Source of the DNA: Capitulum mitella
Taxonomy: Eukaryota; Arthropoda; Thecostraca; Pollicipedomorpha; Pollicipedidae
Direction of reading: 5' to 3'
DNA: 64,000 bases
Assembly (NCBI GenBank): GCA_030062745.1
Contig: CP099840.1
Location: 9,677,533 to 9,741,532, forward strand
The notes under the pieces are model-generated. The model was given only the letters and a program-made list of their open reading frames with translations. It did no database searches and had not been told where the DNA came from. Position numbers and translations under genes: made by a program. Positions 47,732 to 57,650 of the stretch are shown in pieces (positions within the stretch are counted from its first letter, which is position 1; each line of letters starts with the position of its first letter).

Positions 47732-50253
47732 TATAGTTGTTCATTGCGCTGTTCCTGTGCGTTTTAAACCGAACAAAGCTTATCTTTTGACTCCCACCCC
47801 CTGATAGGAGCGACAGCCGGTCAAAGCCCACGTGCTATCTCTTGGCGGTGCAGGGCATTCAGAACCACGTCATGAGCAGAGAGCCAATGGCACGACCGTG
47901 TTGATGGTTTCACGGGCAACAGCAGCGGCCCGGACCCCATCGCAGTCATAACGGATCGATTCGGCCGGCCTAATGGGGTGTTCACCATCACGGATACTCG
48001 CGGCTCGGCCAGGGGTAGGGTAACCGGTCCGACTTCACGTGCATTGTATCGGTCGGCCGATCTGCCGCCGGCCGGGCCGCATTCCGCTTCTGGCGGCGTC
48101 GGCCGTCGGCCGCACCGGCCGGCGGCGACCTCCGCCTGCTGACTGACGCTCCTCGGCGTCGTTCCAGGATGAGTCAGAAAACCAAGACAAAGTACTTCCA
48201 CCGCGGTCGGCTCGACTGGGACGAGAAGACATCAGCTGCGCGCTACGTGCGCGACAACTGTAAACCGCTAAAGGTCGGCTCCGAGGCACAGGCGGTGGGC
48301 GCCCGTTGGTATTGTGGGATTGATGGTGTGTTAGGCCCCCCATATATTTAGACATGCCATGGTTGCTGTTGGCTGCATGACTGAATACCGTGCAAAAGTT
48401 GAAAGGGTCTAGACCTGCCCCCTCCCCTCTCCCCGCTTTTCAGAGATTTCAACATTGGGCCCGTATGGCCGTGGCTCGGAAAAACGGCCTGAATGCCTGT
48501 TCATGGCCCCGATGATTTTGGGTTATTTAGCTGTTTTGCTGCCGATCGGCTTAGACGTTGCCGTTCGTCGCTTGCGCTCACATTTCTGCTTATTGATTAT
48601 CGTGACGGGTATGATGAGATGCAAAGGGACGAGGTGCGAGTTCTGTTTACTCGGAGTCTAGAGGCCACAGCTCTGCCCCCACCTCCCCTCGTTTATAGAA
48701 GTGATCTCGGTCGCCACCTCGCGTCCCCTCTTTTCTGGACTTGTTCTCTGCGTCGGCGTATGTTTAGACAGCGTGACCTTTTGGCGAGAGACGGGGTCAA
48801 GTGTCGCTGGCAGGACTTCCTGTCTCACCCGTGCTCATGACCTTGCAGCGCTACATGCAGTGCAGTGACACGGACCACGTGCACCTGTTTGATCTCATCC
48901 AGAGGATGCTCGAGTACGAGCCGACCCAGCGCATCACGCTCAAGGAAGCGCTCAGGTGAGCTGCGCAGGGGCCTTCACCCGAAGTCGGGGAGCTTCAAAG
49001 CTGGTGGGGCCATGCCACTTCTCCTTCAGCCAACAACGGCTGACTGATTGGTGGCAGATGGTGACAGATGGCAGATGGTCTGCCGGCACTACCTGGCATG
49101 ACGGCAGTCCTCAAGAGCCAAGCCGGCAGAACCACATTCGCGCGATGCACCCGAGCTAGCTTAACGTCTTCTGGTTTTCATCGTGATTCACGATGATGAT
49201 CCCATCGAGAGCGACGGTGTGTTGAGATTACCTTGACGGTTGCAGACGGTCATGTGTGCAGACTACTTTCACTAGTCACGAGGTGAACCGTCATCGACTA
49301 AGCTAAGCGACATGTTGCTTCGGTGCTTGGTCATGCCATCGTCAATTCATTCCCTCTGCACAAGCAGATGTCCCTTAGATTCGCCGCAGTCATGGATGCG
49401 CTATATGCGACCAGGAGGATCTCAAAACTAGACGACGGTGGTCGAAAAGCAAACAAACTTGCACCCTAAATAAACCACAAATGCTCCAAAATGATAGTAA
49501 ATGATGCCACATCCCATTGGGCATGACGTCATCCAGCCTTGAAAAAAGAGGTGTGTGCCGCAGTTACCCTTGGAGCGTCATTCAGATGCCGTGATTAGCA
49601 TTTGTATTGGGGGGAGGGGTGTCAAAATCAAGTTCCGCAGACCAGCAAGCCTTTTATCAAAACACAAATACGAACATAGACCCTAATGTGGATAACATCA
49701 AAGGGATCGTTCGGCCTTTAACATGCGTTACGAGATTGCCCCTTTGCATAACCTAGGCATAGATATTTCTTGATAACATTACCTTATCTGCCGTGACTAT
49801 AATGCAAAAACGCCCCCTCCAATTCTGTTTCATTTTACAATTTTATTCATGGAGCGTTTGACATATATTGTTGCTTTCCTGCATGTCCCCACGTCCCTGA
49901 CTTTGTGCTCAAGCCACGTGAGCCCTTTCATCAGGCAATATTTCCTCGCAGTAATTTTATCTCATGATGAAATGCTTATTACATGTTGTAGCTTACATAG
50001 ATATGTCGCACCTTGTTGGTTTGTGATACAGTTGCACTGCATCTCTGTATTTTTCCCCATGTGACTGTACATGTGAGCATATCTGTATGTGTGTGTGTGA
50101 GGGAGGTGACCGGACATTGTCTCGGGAGTGACTGCTGCGACGCTTCACTGTCAGCGGCTGACGCTGCGCCTTGTTCGCAGACACCCATTCTTCCGCAAGC
50201 TGTCCAAGTCGGCGGACGGGGCGCAGGACCGCAGCCACAGCCTTTCGCGGTGA
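33798..50253 (+). CDS. Doa: Doa LAMMER-type dual-specificity kinase, shared core of ten exons
   Basis: The joined exons are 33798-33876, 35970-36036, 36819-36932, 37579-37669, 38158-38328, 39384-39513, 46466-46610, 48168-48273, 48849-48955 and 50181-50253: 1,083 bases, 360 residues and a stop, with every phase consistent. Core motifs are the Gly loop GEGTFGKV (34-41), the ATP-binding Lys56 in IALKI, the helix-C Glu71, HTDLKPEN (151-158; catalytic Asp153), DFG (190-192), RHYRAPE and the family signature [12 protein letters not shown] (251-262). It ends SHSLSR, which I recall as the Drosophila Doa terminus. LAMMER kinases phosphorylate SR splicing factors in nucleus and cytoplasm. All catalytic residues are present, so the enzyme should be active. 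CLK is the vertebrate name for the family. Confidence 0.95.
34185..34535. repeat. 14-bp minisatellite
   Basis: The unit is GGACAGCCAGCAGC with G/T, A/G and CAG/CGG variants. The array is most regular at 34380-34525 and degenerate to the left. It lies within a Doa intron. Confidence 0.85.
35340..35650. repeat. Degenerate TGACC-type minisatellite
   Basis: Phrases of the type CCTGACCACTGGTGACGTCA, CCTGACCACCGAGAATGTCA and CCTGACCACCGACAACGCCA recur every 26-30 bases or so. Within the intron this multiplies TGACC and GACGTC motifs. Confidence 0.7.
35970..36036 (+). CDS. Doa: Doa shared exon 2, glycine loop
   Basis: Bounded by TTCGCAG and GTAAGG. With the preceding base it encodes [20 protein letters not shown] then LD, the nucleotide-binding Gly-rich loop. 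It starts in phase 1 and ends in phase 2. Confidence 0.93.
36385..36530. repeat. CCGGTCCGGTCCCAGTCAG tandem repeat
   Basis: Imperfect units of GGTCCCAGTCAGCCGGTCCAG with internal CCGGT pentamer repeats, within the Doa intron at 36037-36818. An alternating ACGTAC palindromic patch lies just upstream at 36289-36318. Confidence 0.75.
36819..36932 (+). CDS. Doa: Doa shared exon 3, catalytic lysine and helix C
   Basis: Bounded by TGTTTCAG and GTGAGT, phase 2 to phase 2. It encodes [20 protein letters not shown] and the sequence through LNEKDPHGK. The Lys of IALKI and the Glu of KLEI form the conserved salt bridge. Confidence 0.94.
36933..37578 (+). other. Doa: Doa intron, GC-rich with a large palindrome
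   Basis: 646 bases. It contains an inverted repeat, AAAGGCCGGCGCCGGCCCTTT, at about 37128-37148 that could form a strong hairpin. No other feature is seen. Confidence 0.5.
37579..37669 (+). CDS. Doa: Doa shared exon 4
   Basis: Bounded by CATTACAG and GTGAGT, phase 2 to phase 0. It encodes [20 protein letters not shown] followed by [10 protein letters not shown], the hinge/N-lobe end, very close to CLK and Doa. Confidence 0.95.
38158..38328 (+). CDS. Doa: Doa shared exon 5, catalytic loop
   Basis: Bounded by TTCGCAG and GTGAGC, phase 0 to phase 0, 57 codons. It carries [20 protein letters not shown] and [18 protein letters not shown] in place of HRD is normal for LAMMER kinases. Confidence 0.96.
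38329..39383 (+). other. Doa: Doa intron, no other feature recognised
   Basis: 1,055 bases from GTGAGC to GTTCCAG. The right part (38.9-39.3 kb) has GC-rich, locally repetitive GACTGGTGC and GGTGCAG phrases; no other exon is seen. Confidence 0.5.
39384..39513 (+). CDS. Doa: Doa shared exon 6, DFG and activation segment
   Basis: Bounded by GTTCCAG and GTAAGC, phase 0 to phase 1. It encodes [20 protein letters not shown], then [20 protein letters not shown] and VLL. The activation segment is that of the LAMMER family. Confidence 0.96.
40128..40160. repeat. GA dinucleotide microsatellite
   Basis: About 15 GA units following TGGTATG. Intronic. Confidence 0.9.
41510..41517. repeat. Target-site duplication, left copy
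   Basis: CTTGATGG, repeated exactly at 41683-41690 on the other side of the hAT-like element. Eight bases is the hallmark hAT duplication length. Confidence 0.75.
41518..41682. mobile_element. Non-autonomous hAT-like transposon (MITE), 165 bp
   Basis: The ends are CAGGGGCGCAGCCA and TGGCTGTACCGGTG, imperfect inverted repeats (10 of 14 bases pair). The element is flanked by the exact 8-bp duplication CTTGATGG. The interior holds a CCGGGCCCCCCTGGGCCCC hairpin-like tract seen in many animal elements of this type. It has no coding capacity, so it would have needed a transposase from elsewhere. The intact duplication with moderately diverged termini suggests intermediate age. It lies in the Doa intron. 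Confidence 0.75.
41683..41690. repeat. Target-site duplication, right copy
   Basis: CTTGATGG, identical to 41510-41517. Confidence 0.75.
42047..42893. repeat. 38-bp minisatellite with 304-bp higher-order repeat, about 22 copies
   Basis: The unit is GACCTGGGCCGTCTCCGGGG followed by TCCTGGTCGGACTCCGCT, 38 bases. A block of variant units (GCAGTCTCCGGGTTCC, then CTAGGCCGTC, then TCCTGGGCCGACC) seen from 42278 recurs from 42582, exactly 304 bases (8 units) later, so an eight-unit block was duplicated recently. Since 38 is not a multiple of three, successive units are read in rotating frames; the minus strand lacks stops in the unit, giving a 381-codon frame that I regard as an artefact. It lies in the Doa intron 0.9 kb upstream of the SH2 gene. 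Confidence 0.92.
43150..43417. repeat. 31-bp minisatellite, about 8 copies
   Basis: The unit is GTGTCAGCTGGGGTGGTGGC followed by GGGTGTCGGCC, about 31 bases, with small length variants. It lies between the 38-bp array and the SH2 gene. Confidence 0.85.
43608..43628. promoter_or_regulatory. CRE-like pair upstream of SH2 gene
   Basis: TGACGTCA at 43608-43615 and TCACGTCA at 43621-43628, about 200 bases upstream of the preferred SH2 start codon. Such spacing fits a proximal promoter bound by bZIP factors. No TATA box is seen; the region is CpG-rich. Confidence 0.45.
43821..44786 (+). CDS. SH2-domain adaptor, SLP-76/BLNK-like, nested in Doa intron
   Basis: 321 residues in one exon, ending GTG TGA. 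The ATG at 43821 (GCACGATGG) is preferred; an in-frame ATG at 43671 would add 50 Arg-rich residues. Order: a charged N-terminus ([15 protein letters not shown]), a disordered Ser/Pro-rich middle with an acidic Tyr site [12 protein letters not shown] (about 108-119), poly-Pro tracts ([16 protein letters not shown]) suited to SH3 binding, and an SH2 domain at 218-321 ([16 protein letters not shown] with the phosphotyrosine-binding Arg242; [25 protein letters not shown]). The C-terminal SH2 after a Tyr- and Pro-rich region, and the [17 protein letters not shown] stretch, resemble SLP-76/BLNK adaptors, which link activated tyrosine kinases to effectors. An upstream exon cannot be excluded. Confidence 0.85.
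   Translation: MEGAGLVQRLRQRYEDLETGTAAAGRGRSGADAAGSPPHRAQPCQGSGPPAQTPPAGRRDALSARDGTEHNDQTDCRPHQPHERDQLQRQPQQPTGAEVVCGSGSSSETDYEDLAEESPQRSLGSASEGELAVASPQPCSPRPHSEERARQPPSGLESAPPEEPPPLPPPLRLSTRPPPMRWSDRPLPPPPPPPSVDSVPSQRHQPPPPGAEPHRPAWFQNVDRAGARRLLQRRGNGAFVVRPSRGGGPAAPYALTLLHDGRDYNLIVRQRSDGHFALGSAKPEERCFPSVSDLVRYHQREPILLTDDARTCLTWYPSGPV
45592..45597 (+). terminator. Candidate poly(A) signal AATAAA for the SH2 gene
   Basis: The first clear AATAAA that I see after the SH2 stop, about 0.8 kb downstream, on the same strand. The distance is plausible for a 3' UTR; unverified. Confidence 0.35.
46466..46610 (+). CDS. Doa: Doa shared exon 7, LAMMER signature
   Basis: Bounded by CTTCCAG and GTGAGA, phase 1 to phase 2. 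It encodes [20 protein letters not shown], then [20 protein letters not shown] and [20 protein letters not shown] is the defining motif of the family. Confidence 0.97.
47000..47330 (+). repeat. Interspersed repeat, family B, copy 1
   Basis: It aligns with 51710-52000 in direct orientation: ACGAGACCGAAGCCCGAGTG versus ACGACCGAGGCCCACGGTCG, AGCTTGCAAACTCTTT versus AGCTTGCAAGCCCTTT, and GGGAGTAATGTTTTCACTC in both. Diverged; class unknown. Confidence 0.6.
47582..47735. repeat. AT dinucleotide microsatellite
   Basis: About 150 bases of AT/TA repeats interrupted once by GTTGT and once by a phase slip, in a Doa intron. Confidence 0.95.
48168..48273 (+). CDS. Doa: Doa shared exon 8, with a weak splice donor
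   Basis: Bounded by GTTCCAG and AAG|GTCGGC, phase 2 to phase 0. It encodes [20 protein letters not shown] and the sequence through VRDNCKPLK, the LAMMER-specific insert region. The donor departs from GTRAGT at positions +3, +5 and +6. It is nonetheless the right junction: the joined peptide CKPLK-RYMQ...LFDL keeps exactly the spacing seen in CLK1. Read-through would reach a stop after about 26 codons (48349-48351) and lose the last part of the kinase. Confidence 0.93.
48849..48955 (+). CDS. Doa: Doa shared exon 9
   Basis: Bounded by CCTTGCAG and GTGAGC, phase 0 to phase 2. It encodes [20 protein letters not shown] followed by [15 protein letters not shown], the conserved C-lobe ending. Confidence 0.96.
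48956..50180 (+). other. Doa: Last Doa intron, no other feature recognised
   Basis: 1,225 bases from GTGAGC to GTTCGCAG, AT-richer than neighbouring introns. An AATAAA at about 49469 is intronic and probably unused. Confidence 0.55.
50181..50253 (+). CDS. Doa: Doa terminal coding exon
   Basis: Preceded by GTTCGCAG, phase 2. It encodes [20 protein letters not shown] then LSR and TGA. HPFF closes the kinase domain. The short tail ending SHSLSR matches my memory of the Drosophila Doa C-terminus. Confidence 0.95.
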
Positions 50254-50339
50254 ACAGAGCACTGGAGCCACGTCTGGCCCCATTAGCCGGAAGCCTTGTG
50301 ATGACAGCTGTGACCTGGTGATGGCTGTGAGCGACGCAG

Positions 50340-50365
50340 CGCCGCCGCCGCCGCCGCCGCCGCCC
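50340..50365. repeat. GCC trinucleotide repeat in Doa 3' UTR
   Basis: About eight GCC units, 87 bases after the Doa stop codon. Length polymorphism is likely. Confidence 0.9.
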
Positions 50366-51600
50366 GGTGCCAGCCGACTATCGGGCCGGTGAATCCGCCC
50401 CTAGAGCTGCCGACCAGCGGCCGGCCAGCACGTCTCCGACCAGCGGCCGGCGAGCACGCTCATGAGTCGCCGACCGATGCGCTTGGCCCCGGCAAAGCCA
50501 GGCTCTTGTGATTTAACTGTGTAGTCACCGGCTATTGTACTACCCCGGCATATTTTTGTGAACGCCAAATTGACAAGTGGCATTAGTAATGGAGTTCACA
50601 CGACGGCCGGTTCTCCAGTTTCGCATACGCTCGTGCCCACGGAGCCCTCGTCTAACAAACATGACATCAGAAGCGCTTTCATGGAGATACATGCACACAC
50701 AAAGAAACAATCTCACACATCCATAATACTTACATATTAGGCATGAGATGAAAAAATGCATCTGAACAATACGCAGCGTCCACAAGATTTTCATCTGGCC
50801 GGTACCATAATCCCGATACAGTGCACTTGATTATTTATATCGACTAACCATGGCTGTTGGTAAACATGTCCGGCGCCTCACGTGCGATCTGCCGACACGT
50901 TCGAAGCGCTGTGTCGCGCCTCTGCGTCACCCTTGTGTCAGCGGCAAGAGCGGGGAGCGTCCCCCGCTCCGAATGACCGCTCCGACTAACCCGTCATGAC
51001 TCGTGCGTTGTGTGTGATATGGTTGGTGCTGAGTTTCTACAATATACCTACCACTTACATGGTCGTCGGTAGCCGGGCGTTTGTGGCAACGGTTGCGAGA
51101 CGCGCCTCAGAATTGTCGGCCCAGGCCGCAGGTCACGCAGCATCCGGTCACAGTCGGAGTGGTAGCGTTCTTCCTGTTCGCCGCCACGCTCTACCGAGAC
51201 GCCGGGCAGCCGGCCAGCCGACCAGCACCACACGACGGTGACGACAGCTGGGCCGCTTTGAACCAGGCCAGGTAACGCTGAAGGGGCCTCGATTTCCCGG
51301 CAGCCGGTTACGCTGCCAAGGCCGCGCCAGACCGGTCGCTGCGTCTGGCTCGTGGCGAGCCGTTCGGCCACTGGTCACGGCCCGACCGCGAGGGCATGGT
51401 CGGCCCAATCAGACTCGCGGCTGCCGTCAGAGGCGACGCGGAGGAGACCGTGTCGTCGGCATCCCCGCCCTCATTGGGTTCCCCGGCTTTGTTGTAAGGG
51501 CTTTCTCATGGTGACAGTGAGCTTGGGTACCAGCGAGGCCGTAAGTCGGTCTTACTTCAACTTGCCAAAAAACAAAGCAAAGTTAAACAGAACAGGATCA

Positions 51601-51606
51601 AATAAA
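51601..51606 (+). terminator. Doa: Candidate Doa poly(A) signal AATAAA
   Basis: AATAAA in an A-rich context about 1.35 kb after the Doa stop. No upstream AATAAA was noticed in the putative 3' UTR. Confidence 0.35.
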
Positions 51607-51709
51607 CTGAGCGTCCCCACTTAGTCCAGCCTGGAATATTGCTTTTTGTGGTAAGGACAGTTATAGTTAGCTGGGCGGGCTGGTCCCTCCACTGTGTTTT
51701 TTTCCACTA

Positions 51710-52000
51710 GTTACGACCGAGGCCCACGGTCGAGTGAGTTACTTCAGCTGGCAGGAAAAATTGAACGACTCGCTTCGACCCAGCCATACCGTTCTCTGCA
51801 CGCTGATAACTTGCAAGGTCTTTTTAAATGTCATGCATTTGCATTTCCCGCCCGTTAGCTTGCAAGCCCTTTCTTCCGTGTCACTGTTTTGGGAGTAATG
51901 TTTTCACTCTTAGAACTGTTTGTCCAAGGATGTTTTAACTGCTCAGCAATGGCAGCGAAGAACATCACGGGAGCACGAAACTTCTAAACTTGCAATGCCT
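51710..52000 (+). repeat. Interspersed repeat, family B, copy 2
   Basis: Related to 47000-47330 (shared GGGAGTAATGTTTTCACTC). Its tail, ACTGCTCAGCAATGGCAGCG, has another relative at 52200-52290. Confidence 0.6.
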
Positions 52001-52194
52001 GAGATGCAAACTACTGAATCGATCAATTTCATCCTACACTGCAACTCGTGTGGGACAAAATTAATGAAACAGTCAGCAACGAAGTAGGCATCGCTCGCCA
52101 GGCACATCACAAGGCGTCCTACAGGTTGACGTAAGATTCGCCCAGTTTTCCGTTTCGCTGGGAACTTTTCCGTCGGGATGAGAGTTTGTTTTTG

Positions 52195-52295
52195 CTCTTG
52201 ACCCTCTTTCTACCAATGGTTTGAAACCGCTCAGCGATGACAGCGAACACTTCATGGGCGCGCATGACGTTAAAAATTGCGATTCCTCGGGTTCC
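52195..52295 (+). repeat. Interspersed repeat, family B, partial copy 3
   Basis: GAAACCGCTCAGCGATGACAGCGAA and the following bases match 51930-51995 in order, so the tail of the family is present twice in quick succession. Confidence 0.5.
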
Positions 52296-56104
<3,809 letters not shown>

Positions 56105-56371
56105 TCACGTGCTGGCCGGTACCGGCTGACCTGAGCGCAGAGTCATCCGCCGCCGACTCTGCACCATGCCGTAGACCACCGAGGCCAGGTTCCGACGCGT
56201 GCTGCCCTGGCGCGACACCACCGCCGGATCTTCGGCGTCCACAGGCGGGCACAGCCGCCTCAGGCTGCACGTGCCCGTGTAGCCGTTGACGAAGTACGTC
56301 TCCATTTCGCCCTTGCCTTTCACCTGGATCGTACCGCGAGACTCGATGGCGAAGCCCTGGCACTCGAGGAT
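56105..56371 (-). CDS. Adenylyl cyclase, terminal coding exon
   Basis: 88 codons and a stop, read right to left. It is preceded on the - strand by TTCGCCAG, starts in phase 0 and ends GCACGTGA. It encodes ILECQGFAIESRGTIQVKGK then GEMETYFVNG, the last strands of the C2 catalytic domain; the Lys of VKGKG is the ATP-phosphate-binding residue. Joined to the 61826-61971 exon it restores exactly the usual 16 residues between IQVT and RG. A 58-residue tail follows, with NLASVVYGMVQSRRRM, which resembles the C2b segment of vertebrate ADCY8 (AAVVLGLVQS in my memory) where calmodulin binds an IQ-like motif. The subtype is not settled. Confidence 0.92.
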   Translation of the reverse strand: MLECQGFAIESRGTIQVKGKGEMETYFVNGYTGTCSLRRLCPPVDAEDPAVVSRQGSTRRNLASVVYGMVQSRRRMTLRSGQPVPAST

Positions 56372-56697
56372 CTGGCGAAAGCGTTAGCAGTGTCGATTTG
56401 CATGTCACTCTGGGACTCCCTGCGACTATGGAAACAGCAGGCGTGGGTCAGGTAAACGTGCTGCAGGAACACAGATGCGGGTTCGGGGACAAGGTTTTGC
56501 TCACAGCAAGCCTTAGAACAGCACAATCGGACATTTCCTACAGTTCTATCCCGCGAGGAAGTCTTAGATTTTTACCCAGGGACAAACCCATTACAACAAT
56601 GTGCGATCCACGTATACGCGCGTTTAAAATGCGCGTTTAACCCGGCACCGTCTGGGGAGTGTCAAAAAGGGCACCCCTCGGTTTTTCGTCAATAATT

Positions 56698-56746
56698 TCT
56701 GAACCACAAGAGACCAACCAACCAACCAACCACCAGCCCAACCAAC
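56698..56746. repeat. CCAA tetranucleotide repeat
   Basis: An ACCAACCAACCAACCAACCA run with a degenerate tail, in the cyclase intron. Confidence 0.85.
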
Positions 56747-57475
56747 CTTTCAGTACTTGTTGATCAATCAGTTCTGCATATTTTGACATCAAAACCATTT
56801 CCGCGTTAGGTCAGGTCATGGAGATATGACGTCATACGTGAACTTTTGCATGGATGCTTTCGCCTCTTAAGGCAGTGGCGCGAACATGCTTCGTTTCTTT
56901 TTTTTATAATACTCACGAATATAATTCATGGATTATTTGGACTTACATATGACATGGTCTCCAAAAAGACACAAAGCCATGGCACATCAACATTAGATGC
57001 CATGCTAGTTCACACAGATGAAGACAACTGAACTGATTTGTATTGCGGGTGCTAGAAGTGGTTGCCGTTGACCTTCCCCATCGCTAAAGCCAGACAAGCA
57101 AATCTATATGCGCCTCTTAGCAAGGACCACCAAATGCAAGGTGAGATCGTGTCAGGTCACGTCATAGGTTGATGCCAAAACGAAATAAAATACAACACTG
57201 TCTGTGGAAGGTCGTTCAGTAGCATCAGAGAGCAGTTATTGTTCCTAATCAGAAAATGAAAAATGACAATCTGTTTTGACCTAGCTTTACCTTAACCCGA
57301 TAAAGAGCCGACAGAGCGGATTTCATTATCACGAGACGTCATTTCAGTTCTGTACTGGATGCAGTGAAGAATCCCAGCGAGTTATTATTGCTCTTTGTCA
57401 GGAACAGTAATAAAATCTTATCTGACCTGACCTAGAATGATCTTGACTGGATGGAAAGCAGGTAATGCGTAACTC

Positions 57476-57492
57476 ATCATCAGATGAGTACA

Positions 57493-57547
<55 letters not shown>

Positions 57548-57650
57548 CTAACTTACCATCAGATGAGTAAATCTATACATGATATATATATATATATATA
57601 TATAACTAACTCATCATGAGATGAGTATATATATATATATATATATATTT
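57476..57650. repeat. Compound AT microsatellite with an ATCAGATGAGTA spacer
   Basis: Three AT runs are separated by near-identical spacers, TAACTAACTTACCATCAGAT/GAGTA and TAACTAACTCATCATGAGAT/GAGTA. The larger unit is duplicated, so it is a minisatellite built from a microsatellite. TCATCAGATGAGT-type segments are themselves near-palindromes. Confidence 0.85.

Larger units (their letters stand above)
46611..48167 (+). other. Doa: Doa intron with AT microsatellite and repeat family B copy
   Basis: 1,557 bases from GTGAGA to GTTCCAG. It contains repeat family B copy 1 (47000-47330) and an AT microsatellite (47582-47735). No other exon is seen. Confidence 0.6.
50254..51606 (+). other. Doa: Probable Doa 3' UTR
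   Basis: This runs from the stop to a candidate AATAAA at 51601-51606. It includes a GCC run (50340-50365). The end is a guess: other AATAAA motifs occur further right. Confidence 0.35.
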
